A DNA stretch of 64,000 nt from Burkholderia thailandensis E264 (GTDB lineage Bacteria; Pseudomonadota; Gammaproteobacteria; Burkholderiales; Burkholderiaceae): the NCBI RefSeq assembly GCF_000012365.1, contig NC_007650.1, positions 1-64,000 on the forward strand, in the 5' to 3' direction. The position numbers and the translations under genes were made by a program. The notes below the pieces were generated by a model that searched no databases, was not told the DNA's origin, and worked only from the letters and a program-made list of their open reading frames with translations. Below, piece by piece: positions 63,137-64,000 of this stretch; within the stretch, counting starts at the first letter, position 1, and each line of letters opens with the position of its first letter.

Positions 63137-64000
63137 CGCGCGCCGGCAAGGGCCAGCTTTTGTTCTTCGTGTCCGGCGCGCTCGCGGTCGCGCTCGCGCT
63201 CGGCTATGCGTTTTGGCCGGCACCGATAGTTGTCGATACTGCGAAGGTGACGACGGGCCCGCTGCGGGTCACGATCGACGAGGATGGCGAGATTCGTGCG
63301 CATGATCGCTACGTGGTCACGGCGCCGATCACGGGCCGCTTGCTGCGCGTGATGCTGCGTGAAGGAGACCGGGTGCGAGCCGGAGAGGTGATCGCGGTGC
63401 TCGTGCCCGTGCCGATGACGCCCGGTGAAAACGCGCAACAGCGTGCACGCGTGGAGGCCGCGGAGGCGTCGCTGCGCGAGGCGCAGGCGCGTGTCGCGCA
63501 TACCCGCGCCGATCTCGCGCAGGCGCGCCGGGAACGTGAGCGAGGCCAGACACTGGTCGATGCAGGCGCCATCTCCAGGCAAAGCATGGAGCAGTTGCGC
63601 GCCATCGAGGCGACGGGCAGAAACGATCTCGATGCGGCGTCGGCACGCGAGAAGTCCGCAGCCGCCGAAGTTCGGGCTGCCACGGCGAATCTCGAGGCAC
63701 TCGAGGCAGGGCTGCCCGTCAAGGTTCGTTCCCCGGTCGACGCGGTGCTGCTGCGTGTGGACGAAAAGAGCGAGCGTGTCGTACCCGCGGGCACCGCGAT
63801 CATGCTGCTGGCCGATCCTTCGCGTTACGAAGTCGTCATCGACGTCCTATCGACCGACGCGGTCAAGATCAGCCCGGGCATGCGCGTCTCCGTGGAGGAT
63901 TGGGGCGGCACCGCGCCCATCGACGCAAGGGTGCGTGTCGTCGAGCCGGGCGCGTTCACGAAGATATCGGCGCTCGGCGTGGAAGAACAGCGCGTGCATG
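63133..64000 (+). CDS. HlyD-family membrane fusion protein (truncated by window end)
   Basis: An open frame of at least 289 codons starting [15 protein letters not shown] that runs off the window. An N-terminal membrane anchor (about 8-25) precedes a lipoyl-type domain (VTAPITGRLLRVMLREGD), a coiled-coil hairpin (about 105-195, rich in Ala/Glu/Arg) and the second half of the lipoyl domain (VKVRSPVDAVLLRV). It is the adaptor of the ABC exporter, coupled to it by an ATGA overlap. The C-terminal end lies outside the window. Confidence 0.88.
   Translation, partial: MTRAGKGQLLFFVSGALAVALALGYAFWPAPIVVDTAKVTTGPLRVTIDEDGEIRAHDRYVVTAPITGRLLRVMLREGDRVRAGEVIAVLVPVPMTPGENAQQRARVEAAEASLREAQARVAHTRADLAQARRERERGQTLVDAGAISRQSMEQLRAIEATGRNDLDAASAREKSAAAEVRAATANLEALEAGLPVKVRSPVDAVLLRVDEKSERVVPAGTAIMLLADPSRYEVVIDVLSTDAVKISPGMRVSVEDWGGTAPIDARVRVVEPGAFTKISALGVEEQRVH

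Overview
The window is very GC-rich, densely coded DNA of the Burkholderia pseudomallei group. A Burkholderia thailandensis-like genome is my best guess. The left end looks like the neighbourhood of the second chromosome's replication origin: a KfrA-like partition-type protein, a tyrosine-recombinase-like protein without its catalytic residues, and an 18-bp iteron-like repeat (GGTGAGNNTTTTCGGGAG) that recurs seven times in one orientation within the first 19.4 kb. The kbl-tdh pair is also, from memory, close to the chromosome 2 origin in this group. Species and replicon are inferences; no searches were run.

Layout. 1-6 kb: KfrA-like gene, recombinase-like gene, a small gene under a near-perfect LexA box, and the threonine catabolic operon kbl-tdh with a divergent XRE-cupin regulator and a perfect inverted-repeat operator. 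6-23 kb: a decayed kdpA remnant, a GNAT/membrane-protein pair, YceI/TetR, an M14 deacylase, a tartrate dehydrogenase/LysR pair, a GST, an acetoacetate decarboxylase / 3-hydroxybutyrate dehydrogenase / patatin operon, a PAP2 phosphatase behind a PmrA/QseB-type box, and a PadR plus siderophore-interacting reductase pair. 23.7-30.3 kb: a RiPP cluster in the order P450, precursor, MNIO (DUF692), RRE partner, B12-radical SAM, methyltransferase. It matches the aminopyruvatide (apy) pathway known from Burkholderia and is the most remarkable system in the window.

30.7-49.5 kb: ArgO/ArgP, an FNR-type regulator, a universal stress protein, a ketoglutarate-semialdehyde dehydrogenase, serine acetyltransferase, folM-folE, and the 4-hydroxybenzoate/protocatechuate branch (pobA, pcaIJ, pcaBDC, a pcaK-like transporter). 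Copies of a shared GTTCG-N5-CGAAY operator lie before pobA and pcaI. pcaHG and a PcaR gene are not in the window. A LysE exporter ends this block; its upstream MocR-type operator has no regulator gene beside it.

49.5-64 kb: an accessory stress/efflux block follows a gene-poor scar. It has thioredoxin 2, a sulfide:quinone oxidoreductase, an RND tripartite pump with an embedded DUF2892 protein, a BigR-like ArsR repressor, a glycine-zipper stress protein and an ABC/HlyD export operon cut by the window end. Two identical FNR boxes (TTGACGCAGATCAA) precede the RND and ABC operons, which suggests induction in low oxygen. No rRNA, tRNA, intact insertion sequence or CRISPR array was seen.
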